A stretch of 64,000 nt of DNA. It comes from Chytridium lagenaria (taxonomy: Eukaryota > Chytridiomycota > Chytridiomycetes > Chytridiales > Chytridiaceae). The notes beneath the pieces are model-generated. The model searched no databases and was not told where the DNA came from. It saw only the letters and a program-made list of their open reading frames with translations. Both the position numbers and the translations under genes were made by a program. The stretch covers positions 1-64,000 of the forward strand of contig JAHLKC010000027.1 in assembly GCA_025449115.1 (NCBI GenBank), written 5' to 3'. Positions 50,481 to 60,936 of this stretch are shown here, piece by piece; position 1 is the first letter of the stretch; each line of letters starts with the position of its first letter.

Positions 50481-51308
50481 TTAAAGCTCATCGTCATAGA
50501 CTTTCCCACCCTTCTTCCCCTCAATCTTCACAGCCGCAACTTCCCCAAAGACTATCTCGAATTCCCCTTCTGTCTCCCCATCAAACTCGAAACATCAACG
50601 ACACCATCTCGACATGTCCCTTTTCAAATTTCGGCGAAGAGACCTCTCCCCCGAATGGTCGGAATCAACTTTTCCCATTCAAATACATGAGTCGACGGAT
50701 GTTGATCCAAGTCTCAAAAATAAACTTGTAGTCAACGCTCTCCCCGTCTACTTTACCTTCGGGAGTGCGAAGGTTGAGCGAGTATTTTTTGCCGTCACCC
50801 TTTCGGACGTTAATTTTAAGCCCGTCCCATGCTGAAAAGTCCCAGAAGGGTGCACTGGCGCTTGTCTGGCAATAAACCGTTAGATAAAATGTGAAAGGGT
50901 AAACTCACGGATGATGCATCTGCTCGGGTTGCAACAACGGCAGCGAAACCCCTGTTGTTCTTGTCCAGTTTGATGGAACCCGTAAAGACAAGAGCCGTCG
51001 AATCGGGGGACACCAACAATTCGCCGTCGGAATGCCCCCCTCGAGGTCTATCCATTCAAAGTTAGTTTACGGTGAACGTTGATGGTGATGAGAGGCATAC
51101 TTGTCGTTAAGGACACTCCACTGTTCGGACTTCCACGTCGCTGAACCTCCAAACAAGTTAAGCTTGACACATGAGGAAACCAAAACGTTATAAAATTGAT
51201 AGACTCGTTGATCCAAAACAAAACTTCCTCACCGATTTCGTCACTTCCTCTGCCCTCGCCCCACCCATCACCGCAAGCGCCCCCAGCAATAACGTCAACA
51301 CAACACGC
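50481..51308 (-). CDS. CIA30-domain protein with signal peptide
   Basis: The start at 51308 encodes a signal peptide (MRVVLTLLLGALAVMGGARA). The next exons carry a CIA30-like (NDUFAF1-type) fold: LNLFGGSATWKSEQWSVLND, GGHSDGELLVSP, ALVFTGSIKLDKNNRGFAAV, FWDFSAWDGLKINVRKGDGK, KYSLNLRTPEGKVDYKFIFE, and after slips WEKLIPTIRGRGLFAE and FDGETEGEFEIVFGEVAAVK to the stop at 50481. The domain is best known in a mitochondrial complex I assembly factor. Here the leader looks secretory rather than mitochondrial, as in a separate group of fungal CIA30 proteins of unknown role. It starts 51 bp from the divergent ligase gene. Confidence 0.82.
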
Positions 51309-51359
51309 ATGGAAAAAATTTCAGAAAGTTAAATAATTAATTTGGTGACTCCCATCCCC

Positions 51360-53485
51360 ATGCCATTTGATACGCTTATCGACTTACTCCTAAACGACTC
51401 TCCATCTCCCTCCCTCATCATCCCCCGTCATGCGGTCAACAACGCTGACCCCCAATCCACCCATCTACCCCCTCTCCGTGCCTTCTATTCAGATATCCGC
51501 GCTTTAGTCGAAAAAAGCGTCACATTACAACCCTTCAACCTCCTTCAAACCAACGACAGGATCACCCTCCTTGCTCCGACCTCGTCTGAATTCATCATCT
51601 CATTCCTTACTATACTGAAAGCAGGTGGATCCGTTAACCCTGTGAATCCGTTGTTGGGGTACGAGGATCTCAAAGCGTTGCTTTCAAGATCGAGATCAAG
51701 GTTCGTGGTCGTGTCAAGAAACTTGCCCTATTCACAGTTAGCACTTATCCGAAGGTAATCCAAAAACTCCACATCATTGTGCCATCTTCCATTTCGTAAC
51801 CCCTGCCTTTTTTTTTAATGTATGCATGCATGGCGGTATTACAGCCTCGCTCTCAACCTCTCCATCCCGCTTTACGAAGTCTGGACGATCGCCCACGCCC
51901 AAGCGCCGCAACCTTCAAAGACACCATCAAAAACTCAAAACTATTCATCGAGTTTTGAGATTGAGACTCGAAAGATCTCGGGTGTCGTAGAGGCTGGGGC
52001 ACCAGAGAACACGGGGAAACCAGGACGAGACACTGAGGCGTTGTATTTATTCACATCGGGTGCAACAGGACGGCCAAAGTATACATTTCCATCCCATAAT
52101 ACTCTGGGGGATAAATACTGACGGGGTTTTTTTTGGTTGGTTCGGTTAGAGGCGTCCCGTTGACTCATTTGAATATTATGACGACGCTCAAGAATATTCA
52201 GGATTGTTATCGTCTGTCTGCAAGTGATTCAACGTACCTCGTCATGCCGCTTTTTCATGTTCACGGATTAATTGGTGTGTTTTTATCAACCCTTGCATCT
52301 GGGGGTACAGTCATTGTCCCCCCTAAATTCCACTCCATGATGTTCTGGAATGATATAGTAGATTACGGGGTAAGGATTTCTCTAATCATTGTTTTTGTTT
52401 AAAATATAGCCTTTACTTACCCTTTTTGTGTTGTTAAAACACACATTTATATCATAATCTGTAGGCTACTTGGTACTCTGCCGTCCCTTCCATCCATCAA
52501 ACCCTCCTCACAAAATCCCGCGAAACATTTTCCGGTAACACTGGGAAAATCCGCTTCATCCGGTCCGGAAGTGCAAGTCTTCCCCCATCCGTCCTGCTCT
52601 CCTTGGAACGCACCTTTGGCGCACCCGTTATTGAGGTCCCATTCCCCCCTTTTTGTTTCATTCAAACTGAATTTTCAATGGCAGGCTTACGCTATGACTG
52701 AAACCGCGCATCAAATCGCCTCAAATTTCCTACCGCCCGGAATACGGAAAACATCGTCAGTTGGGAAAGGTCGGGGAGTTGAGATTCTCATTCTTGATGA
52801 GTTTGATCAACCCTGCACGACGATGAAACCGGGGGAAGTCTGTGTTCGTGGTCCTAATTTGTTCCATGGTTCGTGCGGACAGTGTTTTCTTTATTTAAAT
52901 ATGTCTGTTCTAATGATGTTCTGTAGGGTATGATGATGACGATGATGCGAGTAAGGCGAGGTTTTGGGGGAAGGAGGGGGAAAAGTGGTTCAGGACGGGA
53001 GATTATGGGTATTTGGATGAAAATCAGTTCTTGTTTCTATTGGGAAGGTTGACGGAACTTATTTATCATAATGAAGAAAAGGTGTCGCCTTTAGAAATTG
53101 AAGCGGTAAGGCCTGTTTTTTTTTGAAACCATACGCAATATTCGAACCAGAAAGATAACCTTTCTCTCCACCCCAGGCACTTCTCGAAATTGACGGTGTC
53201 ACCGAAGCCGTCGCTTTCCCCTTTCCCCCGCGCTCCACCGATGACCAAGGTTTTGAAGTCCATGGAACCAACGAAACCCTCCACGCTGCCATCGTCTTGC
53301 ATCCTCGGAGTCGGCGGCATGTGACTGAAGCGTCGTTGATGGAGATTGCGAAAGCGGTGCTCCCGAGTTCGAGGGTGCCTGAACGTATTTATATTACAGA
53401 GGTGATACCCAAGACGGATACGGGGAAATTGAAGAGGGGGATGGTGTCCAAGTTTTTTTGGGGGGAGGGGAAGGGGAAGTTGTGA
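51360..53485 (+). CDS. PCS60: AMP-forming acyl/oxalyl-CoA ligase, Pcs60-like
   Basis: Adenylate-forming enzyme (ANL superfamily) resembling yeast Pcs60, an oxalate:CoA ligase. Starts MPFDTLIDLLLNDSPSPSLI. Motifs in order: LYLFTSGATGRPK (P-loop-like A3; Ala for the usual Thr), GVPLTHLNI, MPLFHVHGLIGVFLSTLASG, SGSASLPPSV, AYAMTETAHQIASNFLPPGI (A5), TGDYGYLDENQFLFLLGR (A7-A8) and the catalytic-Lys region PKTDTGKLKR (A10). Seven or so short introns separate them. The protein ends GEGKGKL; yeast Pcs60 ends in a peroxisomal SKL signal, and GKL is outside the usual consensus, so peroxisomal import is doubtful. Frames are cleaner than in other genes here. Confidence 0.88.
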
Positions 53486-53850
53486 GTGACGGGTGACGAG
53501 GGGGTTTTTTTTGGTGGATTTTTTTAAGGGTTTCGTGACATTGTTGTTAAAGGGTGCATTGTATTTTTTGTCTCATTTCAGTTTATTGTCAGTGTGGGGT
53601 GGAGTTTGCATGTCTTATAGGGATGATCTTTTTACCTTGGCTTTCTATTCGGACACCTTTCAAGGAGATTTGTTCAAATTTAAGGGATTGTATTGAATCT
53701 TCATATACCGTTTTCCTCTCCATTATCTGCATAAGGTGTTGAAGTTCATGGAAGCTTTTTCCATGTCGGATTCCAATGGTTGAAGTTCATAGAAGCTTTT
53801 TCCACGTTGGATTCCAACGCAAATTTGCAAAAAAACATACCTCTCAAACC
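53486..53850 (+). promoter_or_regulatory. Upstream region of SDF2 with tandem repeat
   Basis: 365 bp between the ligase stop and the SDF2 start on the same strand. T-rich, with a 41-bp tandem duplication at 53739-53820 close to the SDF2 start. No gene seen. Confidence 0.5.
53739..53820 (+). repeat. 41-bp tandem repeat, two copies, upstream of SDF2
   Basis: Two abutting 41-bp units (53739-53779, 53780-53820) share TTGAAGTTCAT, GAAGCTTTTTCCA and GGATTCCAA with about five differences. They end 30 bp before the SDF2 ATG. Copy 1 ends with a CCAAT box and copy 2 carries CCACG, the two halves of animal ER-stress elements, but their spacing is wrong for a standard element, so regulation is only a possibility. 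Confidence 0.8.
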
Positions 53851-54792
53851 ATGATTGTCCTCATTGGGCTTCTCCTCACGCTCCTACCCTTCACCCATGC
53901 CGACTTTGTGATCGAACCCGAATTCCAAAGTGTCACCTGTGGTTCCAGCATCAAACTCGCTCACACGTCCTCTGGGTTTCGTCTCCACTCTCACGGCATC
54001 AATTATGGTAAGAGTCAAAACAAAATTACCCCACATGATATTCATTTAACCCCCAAACAATCCAGGTTCTGGATCTGGTCAGCAATCGGTGACAGGGTTT
54101 TCTTCTGGAGATGATGCAAAGTAAGTTGTTTGAAAGGAAATGTGGAAGGAGTTGCTGATGGAGTATTGTTGTGGTAGTTCGTATTTTCTTGTGATGGGGC
54201 CTCTTGGGGAGACTTGTAAACGGGGAGTGCCGATCAAGTGTGGGGAGAGTGTGAGGCTTTTTCATATGAGTACGAATAAATATCTGCATTCTCATGCGCA
54301 TGCGGCGCCGCTCTCAGGGAATCAGGAGGTGTCAGCTTATGAATATACTGATTCAGGTTTGTATGTCTGGTTTACAGATGGTTGTTGTGAATGGGTGTTG
54401 ATTTTTATTTTTCGGTGTTTAGGTGATAACTGGGTTGTTCAATGTCAGAACAAAAAAGATAAGTTGTGGCATCGCGAGGCAAAGGTATATATTATAATTT
54501 ATACATACATAGGACGTTTTTTTAATGATAGGTTTTAGATTCGATTACAACATAAAGAGACCTCAAAATATCTCAGTAGCAACACCAAATACCAATTCCG
54601 GAACCCCATTCCTGGTCAACTCGAGATCTGCGCGGTTTCGTCAGCCGGGAACAATGAACTGTGGCAAGTGCAAGGTATGGAAAAATATTAAACACCAACT
54701 ATTGTTTTGATGTGAAGTTGACGTGATTTTGGTTAAATATTTATTTTTATTACTTAGAGGGTATATTCTTTGAAGACGCCACCCATTTATAA
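53851..54792 (+). CDS. SDF2: Stromal cell-derived factor 2-like ER protein (MIR domains)
   Basis: Small ER-lumen MIR-domain protein; in plants and animals SDF2 proteins work with ER chaperones in quality control. The start at 53851 encodes a signal peptide (MIVLIGLLLTLLPFTHA). The MIR repeats follow: VTCGSSIKLAHTSSGFRLHS, the hallmark SGSGQQSVTGF joined across intron 1, ETCKRGVPIKCGESVRLFHM, NKYLHSHAHAAPLSGNQEVS, GDNWVVQC and a final EGIFFEDATHL. Five short introns are clear from the continuity of these motifs. About 205 residues, no KDEL-type retention signal. Its last two codons, TTA TAA, overlap the last two codons of the convergent BRD8-like gene. Confidence 0.92.
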
Positions 54793-55975
54793 TGAATGGC
54801 TGAGACCCAACTGCTGGGCAGATTGGATAGCTTGTAATTCTTCCTCAGCGTAGACCCGCATACTCTTTTTTGATGCAAGAAAAAATAATAATAATAAATT
54901 GTTAAAAACAAACAAAAAACGCTATCATCCTTAATGGTTCGTTGTTTCTTACTTGAGCCATTTGATATGTATCCGAGTCTTCGTCGTTAAACATGATAAC
55001 GTTGGCAAACATGAGAAGAATGTCTCGATGGAGTTGATTGAATGTTGTGATTTCCTAAAAGAAATATTAAATGTTGATTTTTGTCAATCGTCCAAACCTC
55101 ATCCCGGACTTTATTCTTGATCGTGGTAAGGTTCGTAGGCTTTTTAATCAAATCCTGATACTTTGCACCTTTATCATCTCTCAATGCTCTCAAAAACACA
55201 TTCCCGTATTTATGATCCGTGAGCTTTCCCCAGAGTAGATTACATGTTCTCTTGAACCCTCGTTTCTTATCCTGCGTTCTCGACAATTTGCGTTTGGCCT
55301 CTTTAGGGTTGGCACCACCGTCTTTTGTTGTTTAAAATCGTATGAAAATGAATTGAATATACCTGATGTTTCGCCACCAGATAAATCGTCATTGTCAACT
55401 CCATCGTCTTTTCCACCTGTCGATTTAGGGACGTCGACGTCCATGTCTTGTGATATTTCGTCGGCAGCATCATCCCTTTTAACGTCAACCTCTACATCCT
55501 ATGACCACTTTTTTAAAAAATAATGAACTGATCTAGCGAACCTCTTCTGCGGCATCTTCTTCAACTACTTCTTCCGCAACCTCCTCCCCCACTTTATTCT
55601 CATATTTCACTGAATCTTCTTCCACCTCCTCTTCCTCAGCATCTCCTTCGAGCGCATCTTCCACAATCACCTCATCTTCCACTAGATCCTCCTCATTCTT
55701 ATTCACCTCTGGCTCAGAGACATCATCCGTATCAATCGGCGTAATAGGAGAGTCAATATTCAAAGACACCTCATCCCCTCTTAATCTCTCATCCCACTTT
55801 CCCTCGCGTATCTCCTTAATCTCCCTCACAATACCCCTACAGAATAACAGTCAAAAAAACCCCTTCATCAAGCAAACACACATCCTTCACCAAAAAACGA
55901 AAAACCAACTTACAAGAACCGGTCCTCCTGCTGCCTCAACACCTGTCGAAGTTCACCAACCCTTTCAACATCCAT
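54787..55975 (-). CDS. BRD8: Bromodomain protein, BRD8-like
   Basis: Acetyl-lysine reader; BRD8 is a NuA4/TIP60 histone acetyltransferase subunit. The minus start at 55975 gives MDVERVGELRQVLRQQEDRF, joined by an intron to GIVREIKEIREGKWDERLRG. A long acidic stretch follows (residues about 55-150). The bromodomain is near the end: LWGKLTDHKYGNVFLRALRD, DLIKKPTNLTTIKNKVRDE, then EITTFNQLHRDILLMFANVI, MFNDEDSDTYQMAQ with the acetyl-lysine-binding Asn in MFND, and a closing helix MRVYAEEELQAIQSAQQLGL. It lacks the SANT-like N-terminus of animal BRD8. Frame slips occur near 55300. The start is 58 bp from the divergent TRM6 start. Another bromodomain protein of similar layout is possible, but BRD8 is the closest match I know. 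Confidence 0.82.
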
Positions 55976-56033
55976 CCAAAATTGTCAATTCAACAAATCT
56001 TTTTTCTTCTTGTCCAGAGGGCTCTCCCCTGCA

Positions 56034-57621
56034 ATGACGGGCATTATTAGAATAAACGATTTCATCATCATCAAGATGCCAAGCTCCAACATGAAGATTG
56101 TTCAACTCATTCCCCAAACGTAGGTTTTACCCTATTAATCCCCTCCCCCTCCTTTCACTAATTCTCCTATTAGAACGGTGGACCTTGGGAAATTTGGATC
56201 ATTCCGCGTGGAAGCGTTGGTCGGGAAACCTATTAACGCTGAGTACGAAATTGTAGGGGATTTGGATGTCCAACTTAAAGTACTACAAAAGATTGGTACG
56301 AAAGGCGACTTTTTTAAAGGATTAGGGGTGTTTTTGGTGTTAATTCGGAATTTCTAGAGGTGGAAGCGGATTCGGATGCGGACAATAGTAACTTGTTGGA
56401 TTGTCCGACTTCGCAGCAGTTGACTCATATGGAGATTGAACAGCTAAAGGAAGATACTTTGAAAGGAAAAATCGATGATACGGTGAGTGTGACTTTATAT
56501 GGAATTGTATTAATTCTTGATTTTTAGCAACTTATCCGTAAACTCGTAGATAATAGTAAAACGTTTGAGAATAAGACGGGCTTTGCGAAAGAAAAATATA
56601 TTAAGCGGAAGCAGAGAAAGTGAGTTGACAGCATTAAGAACTTTTGGGAATGCTAAAACGAGATATGTAGGTTTTCGAAAAGCTTTTATGCAATGGAGAC
56701 GTCAGCATTCAATCTGTGTGGTCTCTTTTTCCTCCAAAAACCCATCAAGATCAAGTAAGTCATCGCTTTTGTTTACAGAGTAGTAACAGTGTTTTTTTTT
56801 TAGCGAGCTACGGACGGACACTTTATCTCAAATGATGTCGCTTGGGAATGTTTTTTCGGGGTCAAAATATATTGTTGTGGATGGGATAAAGGGGCTTCTT
56901 GCTGGAGCTGTTATGGAGAGGCTTGGAGGTTTGTTATCTGGAAAAGAAACTATCGAAATTTAACAATGTTGAAGGAAAGGGGTTGGTGATAAATGTCGGA
57001 GCGGAGCAAGCCGATATTGATATATATAAGAAAATGAATTTTGGGGATGTGAATGCCGAAGATTCGATATGTTTGAACGTTGGGTTTTCGCAAATCATTA
57101 AGGATGGTGAGACCGGTATCCATTGTTCTCATATTCTGACCCTCGGGATATTTTCTAGCGGAGATGCGGAAAAAAAAACGAAATGTTAATAGTGAAGAAT
57201 GCAAAGACTCAAGAGGCACTCGAAACGTTACGGACAACAAAACTCGACGGGTATGGTTTAATAATGTTGGAATGGAGTCCTTAATAGGTTTAGACTTTTG
57301 GTAGCATCGCAATATAATCCCCAGGAAGTGATTGAATTGCTGTCCCCTTACCTTGAATATTCAAGGCCCATCGTTATTTACAGTGTATATAAAGAGGTAT
57401 GCTTTTATTCTCAAGATCTTTCTAAATCTCTAAAGTCCCTGATTCCCTCCTTCCTCTACCTTCGCGCAACATCTGGATTCATCAACACGCAAATGTCCGA
57501 GAGCTGGATAAGAGAGTATCAAATCTCGTCAAACGCTTCTGGGTCGCATCCACTGATGCAAATGTCTGGAGGCGGTGGTTATCTCCTGTCAACATTATAT
57601 GTTGAAAGTGGAAGTGACTAA
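56034..57621 (+). CDS. TRM6: tRNA (m1A58) methyltransferase non-catalytic subunit TRM6
   Basis: Partner of TRM61 in the enzyme that methylates A58 of tRNAs, including initiator tRNA; acts in the nucleus. Starts at ATG 56034 (MTGIIRINDFIIIKMPSSNM). After intron 1 the typical VDLGKFGSFRVEALVGKP appears, then CPTSQQLTHMEIEQLKED, QLIRKLVDNSKTFENKTGFA and KEKYIKRKQRK. The second half has LRTDTLSQMMSLGNVFSGSK, DGIKGLLAGAVMERLGG and a C-terminus SESWIREYQI, HPLMQMSGGGGYLLSTLYVE as in the family. The TRM61-type AdoMet site is not expected here. Frame slips occur near 56620 and 56930. The stop at 57621 faces the eIF4A3 stop, 127 bp away. Confidence 0.9.
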
Positions 57622-57748
57622 GCAAGTCCACGTTAATAGCCCATTAACGTTCATTGTTTTCAATATCTTTATATTTGACAGATAATTACACATATTCGAG
57701 AGGAGCAAAACTCAAAAAGGAGGCATCCTATTTGCATGTCCTCATTCA

Positions 57749-59165
57749 TCAAATTAAATCGGTCACTACATATTATAAAAAAGTTACTACTGACTAAACG
57801 AGAAGAAAACAAACCATTCATGGGCATCTCATCAATCTGAGTACTGTAGTACTGTTCAATATCGCGCAAAATCTTGATATCTTCCGTTTTGACGAAATTA
57901 ATGGCCACACCCTTCCTCCCGAAACGACCTGAACGACCAATCCTGTGGATGTAGTTTTCACGGTTGTTGGGAAGATCGTAGTTGATTACAAGCGAAACTT
58001 GTTGAACATCCTTAAAACAGGGTTAGACATATTCACAAAACGCCATTGACTTACAATACCACGAGCCCACACGTCAGTCGTGATTAACACACGACTAAAA
58101 GAGGAACATAAAATGCAGATTAGTCGAGTTTTCTAAAATTAAATGCAATGAAAAGCGCAGAAACATACCTAGCACCCTGCCGGAATTCCTGCATAATAGC
58201 ATCACGCTCCTTTTGAGGCATTTCACCGTGCATCGATGAAACTGTAAAGTTGGCTTCGCGCATCTTTTCGGTGAGCCAGTCGACCTTCAACAATGTTAAT
58301 ACCTATAACAGCATGATATTTATGCACCTTCTTCCTAGTATTGCAGAAAATAACTGCCTGGGTGATCGTCAATGTGTCGTAAAGGTCGCAGAGAGTATCA
58401 AACTTCCAATCTTCTTTTTCAACGGCGACAAAGAACTGTTTGATGCCCTCAAGCGTCAATTCATCACGCTTGACCAAAATACGAATGGGGTCGGTCATAA
58501 ACTTGGTAGTGATCTCAAGAACATCATGGGGCAGAGTGGCGCTGAGAAGAACCACTTGAGTAGATGGAGGAAGGTAACGATAGACATCGTAAATCTGCTC
58601 CTTGAATCCTCTACTCAGCATCTCATCTGCTTCATCCAAAACCAGCATCTTAATGTGTTGAGTACGAAGGTGACGCCTCTTGATCATATCAAAGACACGA
58701 CCAGGAGTTCCAGAAACAACGTGCTGGCCGAAGTCAAGCTTTCTAATATCTTCACCAATGCTGGTTCCTCCAATGCATGCATGGCACTGCACGTTCATGT
58801 AGTCTCCGAGGGCAAGCACAACGCTCTGAATCTGTGTTGCCAACTCACGGGTTGGCGAAAGAACGAGAGCTTGGGTCTCACGACTTGTAGTGTTGATGCT
58901 CTGAAGAACAGAGATGGAAAAGGTTGCCGTTTTTTCCGGTTCCGGATTGCGCTTGAGCAATGACATCCCTCCCCTTAGTGATGGGGCCAATCGCACGCTG
59001 TTGGATAGCGGAAGGCTTCTCGAAGTTGTATGCATAGACACCCCGGAGAAGGTCCTCCTTTAACCCCATCTGGTCAAAGGTGGAGATGACCTTGACATCC
59101 CCAGAGGTCTCGAAGACGAGCTTCTCGTCCGCATCTCTATTGAATCCAGTCTTGCCCTCTGTCAT
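57749..59165 (-). CDS. EIF4A3: DEAD-box RNA helicase eIF4A-III (exon junction complex core)
   Basis: ATP-dependent RNA clamp at the centre of the exon junction complex. Starts at 59165 ([20 protein letters not shown]). Motifs: [11 protein letters not shown] (Q), AQSGTGK (I), [10 protein letters not shown] (Ia), TPGRVFDMI (Ib), VLDEADEML (II), LLSATLPHD (III), [13 protein letters not shown] (IV), [18 protein letters not shown] (V) and [14 protein letters not shown] (VI). The C-terminus [15 protein letters not shown] is joined by the last intron to VTDLI, ending at 57749. [36 protein letters not shown] and this tail distinguish eIF4A-III from eIF4A-I. Motif I is followed by an extra A in a six-A run (58930-58935), which breaks the frame in an otherwise perfect gene and points to sequence error. 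Confidence 0.96.
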
Positions 59166-59347
59166 GCTTTAATTTTTTTCTTTTCTTCTGGAAAATTTTA
59201 TAACACAGCATCGGACGCTCAAAAGAGGGCATCGCGCGAAGTTCAAAATCTGGTTTAAGGAATGCAGGCTTTTTTATTAGGAATATCAGCATATAGGCTA
59301 TGCAAGAAACATGTCAAACCGAGTTACATAAATATAACTTGAGGAAC

Positions 59348-60936
59348 TTACGTTGATATAACATTGTCCTTTTCATAAAAACTTGGTATCTTTGAGAATG
59401 GCTTAATGTCCACGTCAATTAGTTTGATCTTATATTCAAAAGAAGTTCCCTCTAGTTCAATAGTTTGATACGATTCGGGACCAGTCTCCTGTGACAGCGA
59501 TGACGAGCTAACTTGTCAGTAATACATCTACAAGCCGCATACCTTTCCCGCAGAGTAATTATTATCGAGCAATCCTTCAAGGAGCTCGAGATAAGAAATT
59601 CCATCATGGCTGTAAGGAAGAATTCTGTATCACGAATCTCGCCTAAAGCATATTCACGCCCTACAATTGTTATTTCATCCGAGGGCTTTGTATCTACCTT
59701 CGGCGTAGTTACGAACAATGTCATTCCAATTCTCTCGAAATACGGGATCCATGTCCTGCGTAGACGTATCCAGATTACGAAACCAATCGATAATTTGCTC
59801 AACGTCAAACTTATCCAACCTCTCTTGGTGTTGCTTAAGAGTCTTTAAAATCGGGTCTCGCTCCAAAAGCTTAATTAATGCGTCTATTACATCAACGCCT
59901 CTTAGCATTCTATGCATGCTTAGCCCGCGTTGAAAGATTGAAGCTTACCTTTTTAAACTAGGATCGTCGATAGACTATTACATTTTTGGAGGAAAATTAG
60001 TTTATGGGTTATAAAATATTGCAATAACCTAATAATAGCAACTTCACAATGGAAGATATGAACATACATTTTTTAAATCATGAGCTCGGGCACCATTTAA
60101 GAAAATGCGAAGATTGTTCTGAGGACATTCTTTCAACGAAAGTAGTGCCGCTCGCATCCTATTTTCCTCAAGAGAGAAGAGGTCCAATGGGCAGAAATCC
60201 GTTTTGACGAAAGCCGGGCTGTCATAGCTTTTCCATTCTTGATGCATGCAAAAGCGACATGTCATCATCTTAACCTTATGTTTCAAAAAGGTAAAAGATC
60301 CTGATCTTAGGAACCCCCATTTTGGCTAATGCAAGAGATTTTTTAGAATTCAAAATAGATTCCCAGATCTCTAACCTTCAGTTCGATGGAAAGAGAGGGC
60401 CGTGATATGTTGTCTTGGTCGGAAAATAAGGTATGATTTTCGCAAAGAAGGGCGTAAGATTGGTCGAGATCGATTGTACGGTGTTTTCTATGCTCCGGTC
60501 TCGACGCAGCTATTTTAGAGTCTAGCTCTTGTAAAAAGCTTCTTGTTACTGCAACAGCAATCTTACTGTGAGAAATATGTGAAAATACCCAAAGCTACCA
60601 TATTCCCCATATATTGGGGCCCAAAAAGCGTGGAAACAACGGTAGAGTGAAATCCTATCTCGTCCTCAACGGTGAAGCCGCTTTTTAATGTTGTTGTATG
60701 GCCCTTCTTCACACGAAGAATTTTTGATGCAAGTGAGCCATTCTTGATGCGCACGGCAATGTGCTTGTTACCCTCGCCAACATACGCCCATTCGCACGCG
60801 GTGGGAGGATGGTAGATGTCGAGGTGGCAGAAAGGGAGGAGGAGGGCGTTGAGGAGAAAGATGATGGAGCAAGAGGCCGAGTCAGAGGTAAAGGGTTGAT
60901 AGTTTGTGAAACAATTAATTGATGTTCTTCTGTCAT
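59348..60936 (-). CDS. IPK1: Inositol-pentakisphosphate 2-kinase
   Basis: Makes inositol hexakisphosphate from InsP5; the product is needed for mRNA export and other nuclear steps. From ATG 60936 (MTEEHQLIVSQTINPLPLTR) a slip leads into WAYVGEGNKHIAVRIKNGSL and ASKILRVKK, the N-lobe nucleotide site. The middle has SIELKPKMG (family EIKPK motif), MMTCRFCMHQEWKS (zinc-binding type Cys and His), TDFCPLDLFSLEENRMRAAL and ECPQNNLRIFLNG. Later parts are RGVDVIDALIKLLERDPIL, LISSSLKDCSIIITL and YKIKLIDVDIKPFSKIPSFY, ending at 59348. Several introns and at least three frame breaks are present. Its start codon overlaps that of CFAP157 on the other strand. Confidence 0.9.
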
